A DNA stretch of 64,000 bases, from contig OY288189.1 of the NCBI GenBank assembly GCA_958439205.1, positions 3,735,001-3,799,000 of the forward strand. The letters run 5' to 3'. A program made the translations under genes and the position numbers. The DNA is from an uncultured Allorhizobium sp. GTDB lineage: Bacteria; Pseudomonadota; Alphaproteobacteria; Rhizobiales; Rhizobiaceae. Below the pieces are notes generated by a model that saw only the letters and a program-made list of their open reading frames with translations, was not told the DNA's origin and searched no databases. This document shows positions 41,118 through 49,395 of the stretch, one piece after another (position 1 is the stretch's first letter; each line of letters starts with the position of its first letter).

Positions 41118-42885
41118 GCAGACGCCTGCCGACGACTCGCGGGCCGCTCTCGTTTTCGGAATCTGCGATCGCCTGTTTGATCACGGCCACTGTGTTTCGG
41201 ACGTCGTGCTCGTTCCCGCTGATGCGGATGGCCGGCCGGACTACTCTCGCGCCGATCCTGCAAACGTCGAAGCCCTGCCAGCCGATGAATGGCCCGCCAA
41301 CGATCTGGACGCCGACCGCACCGCCGTGATTGTCGATCACGTCGACGGCTGCTCGAAAGACTCGTCCTTCCTGATTTACCTGACTGACAACCAGCCCCAA
41401 GTTCTCCAGATCCACGGCCCCGCTGAAGACCGCGTCATCGGGGAGTCGATCATCGGACGAGACATAGGCGCTCGCCCAGTCCAGCCGCCGCCATCGAAGC
41501 TGGCAGACTCGTTTGCGAAGCTAGTTGACGACATCCGTGCGCCAGCCGTTGAAGTCTCCCCGATGATGCCAGCGCTGGCCGCTATTGCTGACAAATTCGA
41601 ACGTCGCCACGAAGCTGCCAACGACAATGAACCCAAGCACGACGAACGGCTGATTCCCTATATGCAGGCCTTCGGCGGCACGATCCGGGGCACTTCCCTT
41701 TTCGGCGCGACCTACAACGGCAAGGGCGGCCAGATCTGGTTGATGGACGGCAAGGCCGTTTTCTGGACGGACAAAGGCGCCGAGAGCATCAGCCTGCCGG
41801 AAAAAGCCGAAGCCCTCACATTCCTTAATCCCGCCGATTGGCACGGCAAGCCCATTCCACAGCGCGCGTGGTACGCGGAAGGTCTCATCCCATTGCGACA
41901 GGTCACCATCCTCAACGGCGATGGCGGCGTCGGCAAGTCCCTGTTGGCCTTGCAGATTGCCGCGGCCGGCGCCTTGGGAGTCGGCACGCTCGACATCGAT
42001 CCGGCAGCGGGCCGCGTTTTGTACGTCGGCGCGGAAGACGAGGCCGACGAATTTCATCGCCGATTGGTCGACATCAGCAAGGCATACGGAAAAGACCTTA
42101 GGGACCTTCTGAACTTCCGCCTCCTACCGCTTGCAGACCGGGACGCGCTCCTGTCCATTCCTGATCAGCGGCACAACATGCAACCGACACAACTTTGGGC
42201 GAGCATCGTCGACCAGGCCGGGGACTTCAGGCCGCGCTTGATTGTGCTTGATACCGCGGCCGACCTCTTTGGCGGCGATGAAATCAAACGCGGTCAGGTT
42301 CGCCAGTTCATCGCGATGCTGCGGCAAGTCGCAATCGGTCTGGATTGTGCCGTGGTCCTTCTCGCCCATCCATCTGTTCAGGGAATGCAGACCGGTACTG
42401 GTTCGTCAGGTTCGACCGCGTGGAACAACAGCGTGCGCAGTAGACTCTATATGACCCGGCCAGACGGCAAGGACGCCGACCCTGACTTACGCGTTCTTCG
42501 AACCATGAAGGCCAACTACGGCACTACCGGCGGCGAAATCAAACTCCGCTGGAAGAACGGCGTTTTCGTGCTTGACGACGGCAAGCCGCACGTCGGCGCA
42601 ACCCTGATGGCAGCCAAAGCCGAGCGCGTTTTTTGCCACCTGCTCTCGCTGTTCAATCGGACTGGTCAAAACGTGTCGGACGTCACCGGCACAAGCTACG
42701 CTCCTGCGAAGATGGCGAAGCACCCTGACGCGGACGGCATTAGCAAAAAGTCACTGGCCGATGCCATGCAGAGACTGATCGATCGCGGTGAAATCAAGAT
42801 TGTGCTGGAAGGCCCTCCATCCCGCCAACGGAAGCGCCTTGTCCTTGCCTCTGAGGACTACGGATCCAAAGATAATCCGGCATAG
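41089..42885 (+). CDS. RepA-like AAA ATPase/helicase
   Basis: A 598-residue protein. The first 160 residues are a variable acidic region. The core from about residue 255 is a RecA-like ATPase of the RepA hexameric helicase type: Walker A NGDGGVGKSLLALQIAAAGA, Walker B RLIVLDTAADLFGG, then VVLLAHPSVQG and SSGSTAWNNSVRSRLYM, which match the sensor segments of AAA_25 proteins. It should unwind DNA for replication of the excised element. A linker EAANDNEPKHDE lies near residue 180. Start at ATG 41089; a TTG one codon earlier is possible. The only replication enzyme in the element. Confidence 0.85.
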   Translation: MMPSATLQPKQTPADDSRAALVFGICDRLFDHGHCVSDVVLVPADADGRPDYSRADPANVEALPADEWPANDLDADRTAVIVDHVDGCSKDSSFLIYLTDNQPQVLQIHGPAEDRVIGESIIGRDIGARPVQPPPSKLADSFAKLVDDIRAPAVEVSPMMPALAAIADKFERRHEAANDNEPKHDERLIPYMQAFGGTIRGTSLFGATYNGKGGQIWLMDGKAVFWTDKGAESISLPEKAEALTFLNPADWHGKPIPQRAWYAEGLIPLRQVTILNGDGGVGKSLLALQIAAAGALGVGTLDIDPAAGRVLYVGAEDEADEFHRRLVDISKAYGKDLRDLLNFRLLPLADRDALLSIPDQRHNMQPTQLWASIVDQAGDFRPRLIVLDTAADLFGGDEIKRGQVRQFIAMLRQVAIGLDCAVVLLAHPSVQGMQTGTGSSGSTAWNNSVRSRLYMTRPDGKDADPDLRVLRTMKANYGTTGGEIKLRWKNGVFVLDDGKPHVGATLMAAKAERVFCHLLSLFNRTGQNVSDVTGTSYAPAKMAKHPDADGISKKSLADAMQRLIDRGEIKIVLEGPPSRQRKRLVLASEDYGSKDNPA

Positions 42886-42894
42886 TCGCCGGCT

Positions 42895-43010
42895 TCCGCC
42901 GCATCTTCCACCGGCCTTCCACCGGCCTTCCACCGCCTTCCGCCGAGGGTAGCCACCACCCCCCTTATACCCCCCTGGCGGTGGAAGCACCGCTGGCCGG
43001 TGGAAGCCGG
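42895..43010. repeat. Short tandem and inverted repeats after the helicase gene
   Basis: CTTCCACCGGC is repeated with small changes three to four times from about 42903 to 42945, and its complement GGTGGAAG/GCCGGTGG occurs twice at 42978-43007. The block could be an iteron-like or structured element; it lies directly after the only replication gene. Confidence 0.55.
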
Positions 43011-43053
43011 CCGGCACTTCACACCGCAGAGCAGCTTAAAGAAAGGGACAACA

Positions 43054-43236
43054 ATGACCACCAAGACCAAACGCGACTGGCGCGAACACGACGCCGCAAT
43101 CCCATTCCGCTGCCCTAAACTCGCGAGGGCGAACGGGACTAACAGGGCCGGCCGCAAGCCGCATCCTCTCGTTGCTCCGCAGCTTCCGCTGGCTGCCAAC
43201 GACAACCGTCCGCAATCGATCGGAACGACCCGCTGA
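43054..43236 (+). CDS. Small basic element protein with NDN motif (60 residues)
   Basis: The ATG at 43054 follows AAAGGGAC. The protein starts MTTKTKRDWREHDAAIPFRCP and ends with PLAANDNRPQSIGTTR. Rich in Arg and Lys, no known domain. Follows the repeat block. Confidence 0.55.
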   Translation: MTTKTKRDWREHDAAIPFRCPKLARANGTNRAGRKPHPLVAPQLPLAANDNRPQSIGTTR

Positions 43237-43380
43237 AGGCCGTTAACGGCCAGTCGCGCCGTTTTGCAATGCCGCCGTCGCACACCTATCGTCCAAAGCA
43301 AAAAGCCCTCCCACCGAAGCGGAAGGGCCTTCTGTTAGATCAGTCGACTGAGAAAGATTGCGAGTGAAGCCAGGCTGATC

Positions 43381-43557
43381 CTAAAATCTAGGCCCACTCG
43401 AACCGTCCCGGTCGACTGGCTGGCTTCGAGAACGAAAGTAGCCCTCACGGGTCTTCTCCATCTCTATAGCAACAGGCTCTTTTTGTAGCCGCTTGCTGCC
43501 GTCCAGCCATGCTTTGAAGGATTTTTTTAATAAGCCTTGGTGATCCCTCAAACACAC
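43381..43557 (-). CDS. Possible small protein or gene remnant
   Basis: A reverse frame of 58 codons opens at GTG 43557 and reads VCLRDHQGLLKKSFKAWLDG, with coding-like composition (KEPVAIEMEKTREGYF). It extends upstream to a stop near 43595 without an ATG and has no ribosome site. It may be a remnant of a larger gene. Low GC, like the two cargo genes beside it. Confidence 0.3.
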   Translation of the reverse strand: MCLRDHQGLLKKSFKAWLDGSKRLQKEPVAIEMEKTREGYFRSRSQPVDRDGSSGPRF

Positions 43558-43672
43558 GCGGCTATTTCGTCGTCGAAACAGATGTGGGTACTCAATTCAG
43601 GTCGCGCAAGAGCTCACCCTGCTTGAGGAAAAAATGTCTGCCGCGAAAACGTCAGACCAATCGTCGCACGTT
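43558..43672. other. Short AT-rich gap
   Basis: Contains a run of T near 43521 just outside and no supported gene. Base composition is lower in GC than the flanking phage genes, matching the lipoprotein gene next to it. Confidence 0.3.
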
Positions 43673-44095
43673 TCAAAGCTGGATTTCGACGTAAATCTGC
43701 CCATCATCGGTTTTTTCAACCGTGTACTGCAGATTGTATTGCCGTTTGGTGTTGTTGAAATCGCGATAGTTGTTCGACATCAGAGATTGGAATGCCGCGG
43801 GATTGTTTTGCCTAATCTGCTTTAACTGATCTGTAAGCTCATAGTCGATGTCAAGAACTGTAGCGCATGACTTTCCAGCCGCGGTATCACCTTTCGTGCG
43901 TATTCCAGTGACCGAGAATTTCGATCCATCAATGTTGAAGCCATATTGCAAGTTTGGATCTTTCTTCAGATCATCCTTTATGATCTTTACCAAAAGCTCC
44001 TTAACGGCCTCAGAAGAGCAATCCACTTGGGAATCTGCGCAAGACACAAGCCCCAGCGAAGCACAAGCAAGAATAAATAGAACGCGATATTTCAA
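43673..44095 (-). CDS. Predicted lipoprotein, cargo gene
   Basis: A 140-residue lipoprotein with leader MKYRVLFILACASLGLVSC (lipobox Cys at the end). The mature chain has DCSSEAVKELLVKIIKDDLKKD, then YGFNIDGSKFSVTGIRTKG and a second Cys in GKSCATVLDIDYEL. No family recognised. It is transcribed against most element genes and is poorer in GC, with AAA and ATT codons more common. These are the marks of a cargo gene with its own promoter. Two non-lipobox cysteines could form a disulfide in the periplasm. Confidence 0.75.
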   Translation of the reverse strand: MKYRVLFILACASLGLVSCADSQVDCSSEAVKELLVKIIKDDLKKDPNLQYGFNIDGSKFSVTGIRTKGDTAAGKSCATVLDIDYELTDQLKQIRQNNPAAFQSLMSNNYRDFNNTKRQYNLQYTVEKTDDGQIYVEIQL

Positions 44096-44320
44096 GGTTA
44101 CCTCTGTCGAATTGGTGCCAACACATTTACACGCCCGTAGCGCCTCTATTGAGTCGACAATGATGCAGTTTCAATTGGAGAGAATTCACGATTACATGCG
44201 AATTGCCGAGTTATAAATCTCACAAGAGATCATCCGTAACGTCGCAGGTTGTCGAACGTCGGCTGCCAACTTCTGTGATCCCACGGTTCCCCGATATCAG
44301 TGAGGCAGTGCGCGCTTGAT

Positions 44321-44686
44321 TCAGGGAAACGACCGAGTCGCAGTCGCCTTGCCGATCTCTTTGCCCTTGGCGTCCAGCGCTTTCACCGTGAAACGATACT
44401 TATGTTTCGAAGGCGGGCACGGCCCCTTATAGCGGAAAGCGCCATAGGGTAGGGCGGACTGGCCGCTGTATTCGACCTTGCCGCCGCCGTGGCGATAGTC
44501 CGGAGCATCGAGGTCCGTCATCGTGAAGGCCAGCTTGGCAGTGCCATCTGGCACGCCCGATAGCTTGAACGGCGGCGAGTTCTTGTCGAAGCACTTGGCC
44601 GTTTCGCCCCACTCGAACGAAGCCTTCATTTCGGCCATGACCGGCGTAGCGGCCAGCAAGGCTGCGGCAACGAGAATAATGCGCAT
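44321..44686 (-). CDS. Secreted PEBP (YbhB/YbcL)-like protein, cargo gene
   Basis: A 121-residue exported protein. Signal peptide MRIILVAAALLAATPVMA. The body matches the phosphatidylethanolamine-binding fold: SPPFKLSGVPDGTAKLAFTM, MTDLDAPDY, PYGAFRYKGPCPP and HKYRFTVKALD. It is shorter than usual YbhB/YbcL proteins (about 158-183 residues), with a reduced N-terminal part. E. coli YbcL is also carried by a prophage and is exported. Same orientation as the neighbouring lipoprotein, opposite to the element's main genes. Confidence 0.75.
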   Translation of the reverse strand: MRIILVAAALLAATPVMAEMKASFEWGETAKCFDKNSPPFKLSGVPDGTAKLAFTMTDLDAPDYRHGGGKVEYSGQSALPYGAFRYKGPCPPSKHKYRFTVKALDAKGKEIGKATATRSFP

Positions 44687-44850
44687 GTTTCCCCCTCAGG
44701 TTTAGTCTGCGATGGTTTGCACCCACAGACACCCGAGGCAAGGGCTAAATTTGGGCTGAGGATGAAGGAACTTGCTCCGGCATCGTCACGGCTCTATTTC
44801 AAACTTCGGCCAGCGGTGGCCTCAATAAAGCGGCGGCAATGGAGAACCCA

Positions 44851-45084
44851 ATGTCGTTCGGATCTGGCGCCCGTCGCCTCATTTTGTATCGAGACCAGAA
44901 AATCGTCGTATCGTGCGACCGGTGCGGCTTGTCCAAGCGGTATGACGGCAACGCCATGCTGGATAGGCTCGGGCCAGACTTCGTTATGCCCGAATTGCTT
45001 AACCGCCTAGCCGACGCAGAAGGATGTGCATTGATCAATGCGCCTACACCTAACGGTTTGAGATGCGGGCTTCGCTATGGCTGA
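44851..45084 (+). CDS. Small element protein with CxxC
   Basis: 77 residues starting MSFGSGARRLILYRDQK at 44851, with GGAG upstream. One pair VSCDRCGLSKRY could bind metal with partners further on (EGCALI, LRCGLRYG). Its stop overlaps the start of the next 29-residue gene. A typical accessory phage gene; role unknown. Confidence 0.6.
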   Translation: MSFGSGARRLILYRDQKIVVSCDRCGLSKRYDGNAMLDRLGPDFVMPELLNRLADAEGCALINAPTPNGLRCGLRYG

Positions 45085-45166
45085 CAGGCTGCTGTTGCTG
45101 CTCTTGGCGCTGATGATAGCCGCAACCCTTGTGTCAGGCGCTGTGCAGGTCTGGCAGGCGTTCTAG
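45077..45166 (+). CDS. 29-residue single-span membrane peptide
   Basis: An ATG at 45077, inside the end of the previous gene, opens MADRLLLLLLALMIAATLVS and ends at TAG 45166. Almost the whole chain is one hydrophobic helix. Small single-span peptides in phage elements may act as holin-like or regulatory factors; this is inference. Translation would be coupled to the previous gene. Confidence 0.5.
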   Translation: MADRLLLLLLALMIAATLVSGAVQVWQAF

Positions 45167-45520
45167 CCCACCCCCTCGGTTGGGTCCCCACCTGCCCACC
45201 TACACCCCTAGCGGGTATGACGGCCCGGTCGCTCGGTGTCTGACGCTTTTTTAGTTTGGCATTTCCTTCCTTTTCAATCGGCAAAGAAATAACGGAGGCC
45301 GTACTGATCAGTACGCTCGGTGGCATTGGGTGGCGGATAAAAAGGAAATCAGCCGCTCGCAACCGATAATAAATGTCTTCCCCCACCCTTGCCGCTTGCC
45401 GTTCATTTTCTTAAATCCAACATGCATCGCAAGTTGATGCCTAAGCCCGCCGGCCACGCGCCGAGCCCCCGCGGAAGAGCCTGAACGGCCGCCGCTTCTC
45501 CATAAGACCTGCGAGAATTC
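45167..45520. other. Intergenic region with an operator-like palindrome
   Basis: No gene is supported. The interval is pyrimidine-rich at its left end and holds the perfect palindrome at 45300-45315, then an AT-richer segment that could be a promoter for the gene at 45521. Confidence 0.4.
45300..45315. promoter_or_regulatory. Perfect 16-base palindrome
   Basis: CGTACTGATCAGTACG reads the same on both strands. It lies 205 bases before the next gene and within a promoter-like gap, so a repressor site is likely. Which of the element's regulators binds is unknown. Confidence 0.5.
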
Positions 45521-46582
45521 ATGCGATCCACTTCCGAATACCGTGCGGCTGTTGCCGCTTGGCGCGCTTTTGCGCCTGCGAACGATAGCGACATCCTTGC
45601 TCTACCCAGGCCCTCAAAACCGCGACATGCCGCTCTTTCCGAGGACTTAGCCGTGATCCTAAAATGGCGGTCGATGTCTCAGCCGCCTGCAGAGTCGCTA
45701 CAAACGAATTGGTCGATTGTGCCTGTTAATGACAACCACCCGGAAGAAGAGCACAACGAAGAACCTGCCCCGGCCATCCTTGAGTGTCAGCACGAGATCC
45801 GCCCGCGTGAGGCGGAGCTGATAAAAGCCGTGAAGGACGTCGAGTTCGAGCCGGCACGTCTCGGCTTGATCGACCGCCGCCCTGTCGCAGGTGACATCGA
45901 ACTATCGGGTGGAAAGATAGTCCGGCTCGGCGAGCTGCGGTTTGGAACTCTGCCTACATTGGCGGATGCGGCAACCACCAAGTCCGGCAATGACCGGCAG
46001 ATAATTGCTTGGAGGGGCAAGCGGCCAGTCGATCGTTTCGGCCGCGCTAAGGGCGGAGATCTAGACGAAGGTGAGGAGCACGAGAGGCGAGAGCGACTGG
46101 CGATTTGGCTCGGGTGCGATCCCGGCGAGTTCATACCGCGCACCCGGGCCAGCCGGGCGGCGGCTCGTGCTCGCGCAGAACGCGTCCGGGGGAAGCCGCT
46201 ACCGCCGCTCCCGCCAACATCAATGCCATTAAACGAGGCCCGCGCGTTCGCGGGCTTGCCGCCAACGGAAGGCGAACTGAAGCCGGCACTTCCTACAGGC
46301 GCCATGAGTGTTGGCGACATCTTCTGCTCATGGGTTGTCTCACCGAAGAAGGCCAATTCAGGAGCAATGGCAAGTGACGGCGATGGTGATTTAGAGCGCG
46401 GTGTCATCGCATCGAAGCTACCCTCGACTGACGTGTTGGTTTTAGATGCTGCACTTTCTGCGAAGAATATGTCCGACATCGGCAATGTGATTGGCTTCCA
46501 AGGCAAGGTCGCCGAGCGGAAGGGAAAGCAGGCGCTCCAGGCTGCATGCGAGCGGCTAACTGCAATTCTCCAATCTGCCTAG
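45521..46582 (+). CDS. Element hypothetical protein (353 residues)
   Basis: Starts MRSTSEYRAAVAAWRAFAP. The first 90 residues look disordered and contain two copies of an N-D-N/N-D-S type motif (APANDSDIL, VPVNDNHPEE). A central part VDRFGRAKGGDLDEGEEHERRERLAIWLGCDPGEF is charged and helical, followed by a basic Ala/Arg helix (RASRAAARARAERVRGK) and a proline-rich linker. The last 90 residues look folded. No terminase or head motif is visible. Function unknown. Ends before a strong terminator. Confidence 0.65.
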   Translation: MRSTSEYRAAVAAWRAFAPANDSDILALPRPSKPRHAALSEDLAVILKWRSMSQPPAESLQTNWSIVPVNDNHPEEEHNEEPAPAILECQHEIRPREAELIKAVKDVEFEPARLGLIDRRPVAGDIELSGGKIVRLGELRFGTLPTLADAATTKSGNDRQIIAWRGKRPVDRFGRAKGGDLDEGEEHERRERLAIWLGCDPGEFIPRTRASRAAARARAERVRGKPLPPLPPTSMPLNEARAFAGLPPTEGELKPALPTGAMSVGDIFCSWVVSPKKANSGAMASDGDGDLERGVIASKLPSTDVLVLDAALSAKNMSDIGNVIGFQGKVAERKGKQALQAACERLTAILQSA

Positions 46583-46638
46583 TCCCTTTCTGCAGATCGG
46601 CGCGGATATACGATATGAGGGCTCGCAGGCCCCAACTC

Positions 46639-46662
46639 GCCACCCTTCGGGGTGGCTTTTTT
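46639..46662 (+). terminator. Intrinsic terminator
   Basis: GCCACCC-TTCG-GGGTGGC followed by six T. A textbook stem with a stable tetraloop, ending the 45.5-46.6 kb unit. Confidence 0.9.
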
Positions 46663-46708
46663 ATTGTCTAAACGCGTTGCGAGGTTTTCCCGCAACAAGG
46701 AGGTTCCA

Positions 46709-47101
46709 ATGATTACGACCGCAGACGTCGCCGCGGCTTGCGGCGTTGAAAAGGCAACCGTTCGATCCTGGCTGGCCCGAGCTCCGGGTTTCCACATCGG
46801 CAGATACGATGGCCAAGCGAAAGTCTACAACCCACAAGAGGGGCTTGCCATGTTGGTAGCTGGAGAGATGATTTCGCGAGGGCTTGGGATTCCATTTGAG
46901 GTAATGCCCGTTGCGGCACGCATCGCCCGCGGCCCAACAAACCGAACCGTATGGGTCACTCGTGATCGAGATGGCGCGCTGACATATTCAGAACATCAGC
47001 CAGACGACGTCGCCGTGGCGTTGCCACTGGATGCTCTAGCCCGACGCCTGTCGCGGACGGCGAATCCGGACCACGTGCGTTTCAGCCGGGTGACGAGGTG
47101 A
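46709..47101 (+). CDS. Helix-turn-helix element regulator
   Basis: The ATG at 46709 follows AAGGAGG, so it is preferred over a reading that starts inside the terminator. The 130-residue protein begins MITTADVAAACGVEKATVRSWLARAPGF, a MerR-like or Xis-like helix-turn-helix, then a hydrophobic helix YNPQEGLAMLVAGEMISRGLG and a small beta region. It looks like a phage regulator or a small packaging-type DNA-binding protein; neither is certain. First gene of the long unit that runs into the tail genes. Confidence 0.7.
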   Translation: MITTADVAAACGVEKATVRSWLARAPGFHIGRYDGQAKVYNPQEGLAMLVAGEMISRGLGIPFEVMPVAARIARGPTNRTVWVTRDRDGALTYSEHQPDDVAVALPLDALARRLSRTANPDHVRFSRVTR

Positions 47102-47105
47102 CGTT

Positions 47106-47474
47106 ATGAAAACCTATACCCGCGCAGAGGCGCAAAACATCGCCGGCCATCATGCAGATGAAATTGTGCGCCGGATGTTTCCTGGCAAGCCTAACCTGTC
47201 TTCCAGTGAGGTGGCGGCCGTCGCTGTGGCTGCCGAACTGCGCAACCAAGACATCCCTCTTCCCCACGCGTGCCGGGCCGCCACGATCATTTCGGAAACG
47301 CCCGCCAGGGGGCGAGATGTAAGGATGACGCTGGAAGAACTATACAGCCTCGCGCCATCAAGCCTGGACGCAAAGCGAACCCGTGAGCTATTCCTGCCTC
47401 CCCCAAATGAGAGACACCGACGGGTAAGCATCTCACTAGGCGATATTCAACGGAAGATCGGCGGTGCAGCATGA
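47106..47474 (+). CDS. Element hypothetical protein (122 residues)
   Basis: Begins MKTYTRAEAQNIAGHHADEIVRRMFPGKPN, five bases after the previous gene. The segment SSSEVAAVAVAAELRNQDIPLPHACRAATIIS is helical and may contain a second helix-turn-helix. The remainder is charged. Its end overlaps the start of the next gene. No family recognised. Confidence 0.6.
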   Translation: MKTYTRAEAQNIAGHHADEIVRRMFPGKPNLSSSEVAAVAVAAELRNQDIPLPHACRAATIISETPARGRDVRMTLEELYSLAPSSLDAKRTRELFLPPPNERHRRVSISLGDIQRKIGGAA

Positions 47475-48134
47475 AGGCCGTCATTCGGGCTTGTTGCCCG
47501 GCAGGCGTCGACCGGGGGGTTCGGGTACGTTGAGACAGAGGGTTCCGAATGTACGGGTTTTGGCTACACAGGCGCGCCAGGACCAGTTCTGGTCGAGCTC
47601 GACGACCCTCTTGGCAGTCGTGTCGAGGAACGAACCGCCTGGCACGAAGCAGCACATGCTGTAGTCGGCTTCCTCGCCGGATGGCCGCTAAAGTCGGTTA
47701 GCGTATCGCCGCTCGAGCGCGTCGAATTCGACTACCTGGGTGCCGATCGCGAGCCATGGCTTCGGATGGTCGTCGCGCTGGCCGGCGGCGCGGGGGAGGA
47801 CGCTAGAGTCCGTTGGTATCTCGATGAGCCGCCAGAGAGCGTCAGCGACTACGTTGAGCGCGCTTATAATTTCTGCGGCGGTCAATGTGACGGATGTAAA
47901 GCCGCAATGGCTGCTTGGCAGATCGTCGGCTTTACATCATCCCGAGGCGCCGCCGCCGACCAATGGCGTGCCGCGGAACTGGAGGCTCGGAGACTATGCG
48001 CGCGAGCAGATGTCAAAGCCGCCATCGCCGAGTTGGTCGAAGCTTTGGTCGGTACTCCAAAAATGGACGGCAAGAACGCGGAAAAGATCCTCGCGCGTCA
48101 CGTTCGTTTCGGCGAGCTCAAGGAAAACAAATGA
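47471..48134 (+). pseudogene. M41-like peptidase interrupted at a G6 tract
   Basis: An ATG at 47471 (coupled to the previous gene) reads MKAVIRACCPAGVDRGVRVR and stops. One frame over, the sequence is open from just before 47523 to 48134 and reads on through VELDDPLGSRVEERTAWHEA. Its HEAAH in TAWHEAAHAVVGFLAGW is a zinc-peptidase motif, and LRMVVALAGGAGEDARV matches the second helix of FtsH M41 domains. The two readings join at GACCGGGGGGTTC: removing one G of six gives one intact frame. No AAA domain is attached. Either a mutated gene, a sequencing error or a slippage switch. A cysteine group FCGGQCDGCK follows. Confidence 0.7.
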
Positions 48135-48358
48135 TCGAAATTCACGAACTGCGGCCTTCTTCGGATGGCCGCGGATGGGCGTTTGGCGCCAGCATCAACG
48201 GCCAGGCCCCGCTAGGCTGCCAACTTCTCGAACTACGGCCTCGTCGACTGCGCCTGCCGCAATCAGCGGCCATTGATTGGGGTGAGCACACCATAGCCGA
48301 CATTCAGCGCGCCGCAGAAACCGAAATCTCAAAGATTGGAGAACATCGAAATGCTTGA
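48131..48358 (+). CDS. Small element protein (75 residues)
   Basis: The ATG at 48131 overlaps the stop of the peptidase frame (ATGA). The protein starts MIEIHELRPSSDGRGWAFGA and has a beta-rich first half, then a helix TIADIQRAAETEISKIGEH. No family recognised. It overlaps the start of the next gene by a few bases. Its reading frame continues antisense-free through the unit, and translational coupling supports it. Confidence 0.6.
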   Translation: MIEIHELRPSSDGRGWAFGASINGQAPLGCQLLELRPRRLRLPQSAAIDWGEHTIADIQRAAETEISKIGEHRNA

Positions 48359-48953
48359 AATCTTCAAAAAGAAGTCCCGAACGGCATCGCAGATGCGCGA
48401 GGCTCGCGCCGGTATCAACGTCAGCGAATTACAAGGCGCCATTGACGCACTAACCGCAAAGCGACGCGAAGCCTTGCTCACCGGATCCGATATAGATGTC
48501 CGCGCGGTCGAGGCGGATCTCGAGAAGGCGCGCTTGACATTTGACCGCGCTAGCGTCGCCGCCGACGAGCTCGACAAGCAGATTGCTGCAGCGGAGCTCG
48601 CTGAAGCGGAGGCAGCCTTCGCCAGCAAGTATCAGGCTGCAGTTGCCGCCCGCGATGCCGCCATGTCGAAGATCGAAAGCGACTACAGTCGTGGCGCTAA
48701 CTTGATTCTGGGGGTCATCAAGGCCGTCGAAGCTGCCAACAGCCAAGTGACGGAAGTGAATCACGAGTTGCAAATCCGCGGCGGGGCGTTTGCCGCCATC
48801 GAAGACGCTGACGTCCTTTATTGGCGCGGGCGTTACACCCACCTGAAAACGCGGATCGGGGGCACGCAGCTTCTTCCTACGCACCAAAGCGCGCCATACG
48901 GCGAGCCGGCTGGAACTTTGCAGGCCGCTTACGACGGCGCCTGGGCCAAGTAA
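48351..48953 (+). CDS. Coiled-coil element protein
   Basis: A 200-residue protein from ATG 48351 with TTGGAG upstream. It begins MLEIFKKKSRTASQMREARAG and is almost all helix from about residue 10 to 130, with strong heptads (ALTAKRREALLTGSDIDVRA, ADELDKQIAAAELAEAEAAF). The last 60 residues are folded differently. It could be a scaffold-like or tail-associated coil, but is too divergent to call. Followed by the tail genes. Confidence 0.65.
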   Translation: MLEIFKKKSRTASQMREARAGINVSELQGAIDALTAKRREALLTGSDIDVRAVEADLEKARLTFDRASVAADELDKQIAAAELAEAEAAFASKYQAAVAARDAAMSKIESDYSRGANLILGVIKAVEAANSQVTEVNHELQIRGGAFAAIEDADVLYWRGRYTHLKTRIGGTQLLPTHQSAPYGEPAGTLQAAYDGAWAK

Positions 48954-49026
48954 ACGCCAGACCTCCAACAACCAACTTGCAAATGGCTCGCTTCTGGCGG
49001 GCCGTTTGCGTTTTAGGAGATAGCAT

Positions 49027-49395
49027 ATGAGCCTCCGACGAGCCGTGCGAACGGCGATCGGGCGATGGCGCTCGCCTGCCGTTTCAGCAAGCCCGCCGGC
49101 CCGGCCCAAACCAAAGCGCGTCCATCTCAAAGACGGCATCGCTTTCGAAAACAGGCAAATCACCCGCCTCGATTTAGCGCCGCTCGACATGTCCGACTAT
49201 CTGCCCCTGTCCCTCGTCCGGCCCGGCGATTTGGGCGACGTCTTGGCGTTCGTACAGCGCCTGTCTGGCGTGCCGTTTGAAGCCTTGAACACGATGACGA
49301 TGGACGACTGCGCAAACGTGATCGAGGCGCTCGACGGGTGGCTGCTGAGTGAAAACAAACGATTCATGGAAGCCACAAACAAATGGCAGTTCTAA
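49027..49395 (+). CDS. Phage tail assembly chaperone
   Basis: A 122-residue protein of the Mu gp41-like tail assembly family. The core HLKDGIAFENRQITRLDLAPL, then RPGDLGDVLAF and FEALNTMTMDDCANVIEAL, is the usual pattern in genes directly before the tape measure gene. Such proteins hold the tape measure protein during tail building. The ATG at 49027 follows AGGAGATAGC. It overlaps the tape measure start by 13 bases, as expected. No frameshift product is evident. Confidence 0.8.
   Translation: MSLRRAVRTAIGRWRSPAVSASPPARPKPKRVHLKDGIAFENRQITRLDLAPLDMSDYLPLSLVRPGDLGDVLAFVQRLSGVPFEALNTMTMDDCANVIEALDGWLLSENKRFMEATNKWQF

Noticed and set aside
42895..43010. CRISPR array
   Set aside because: The repeat units are about 11 bases, adjacent without spacers of even length, and no cas gene is present.
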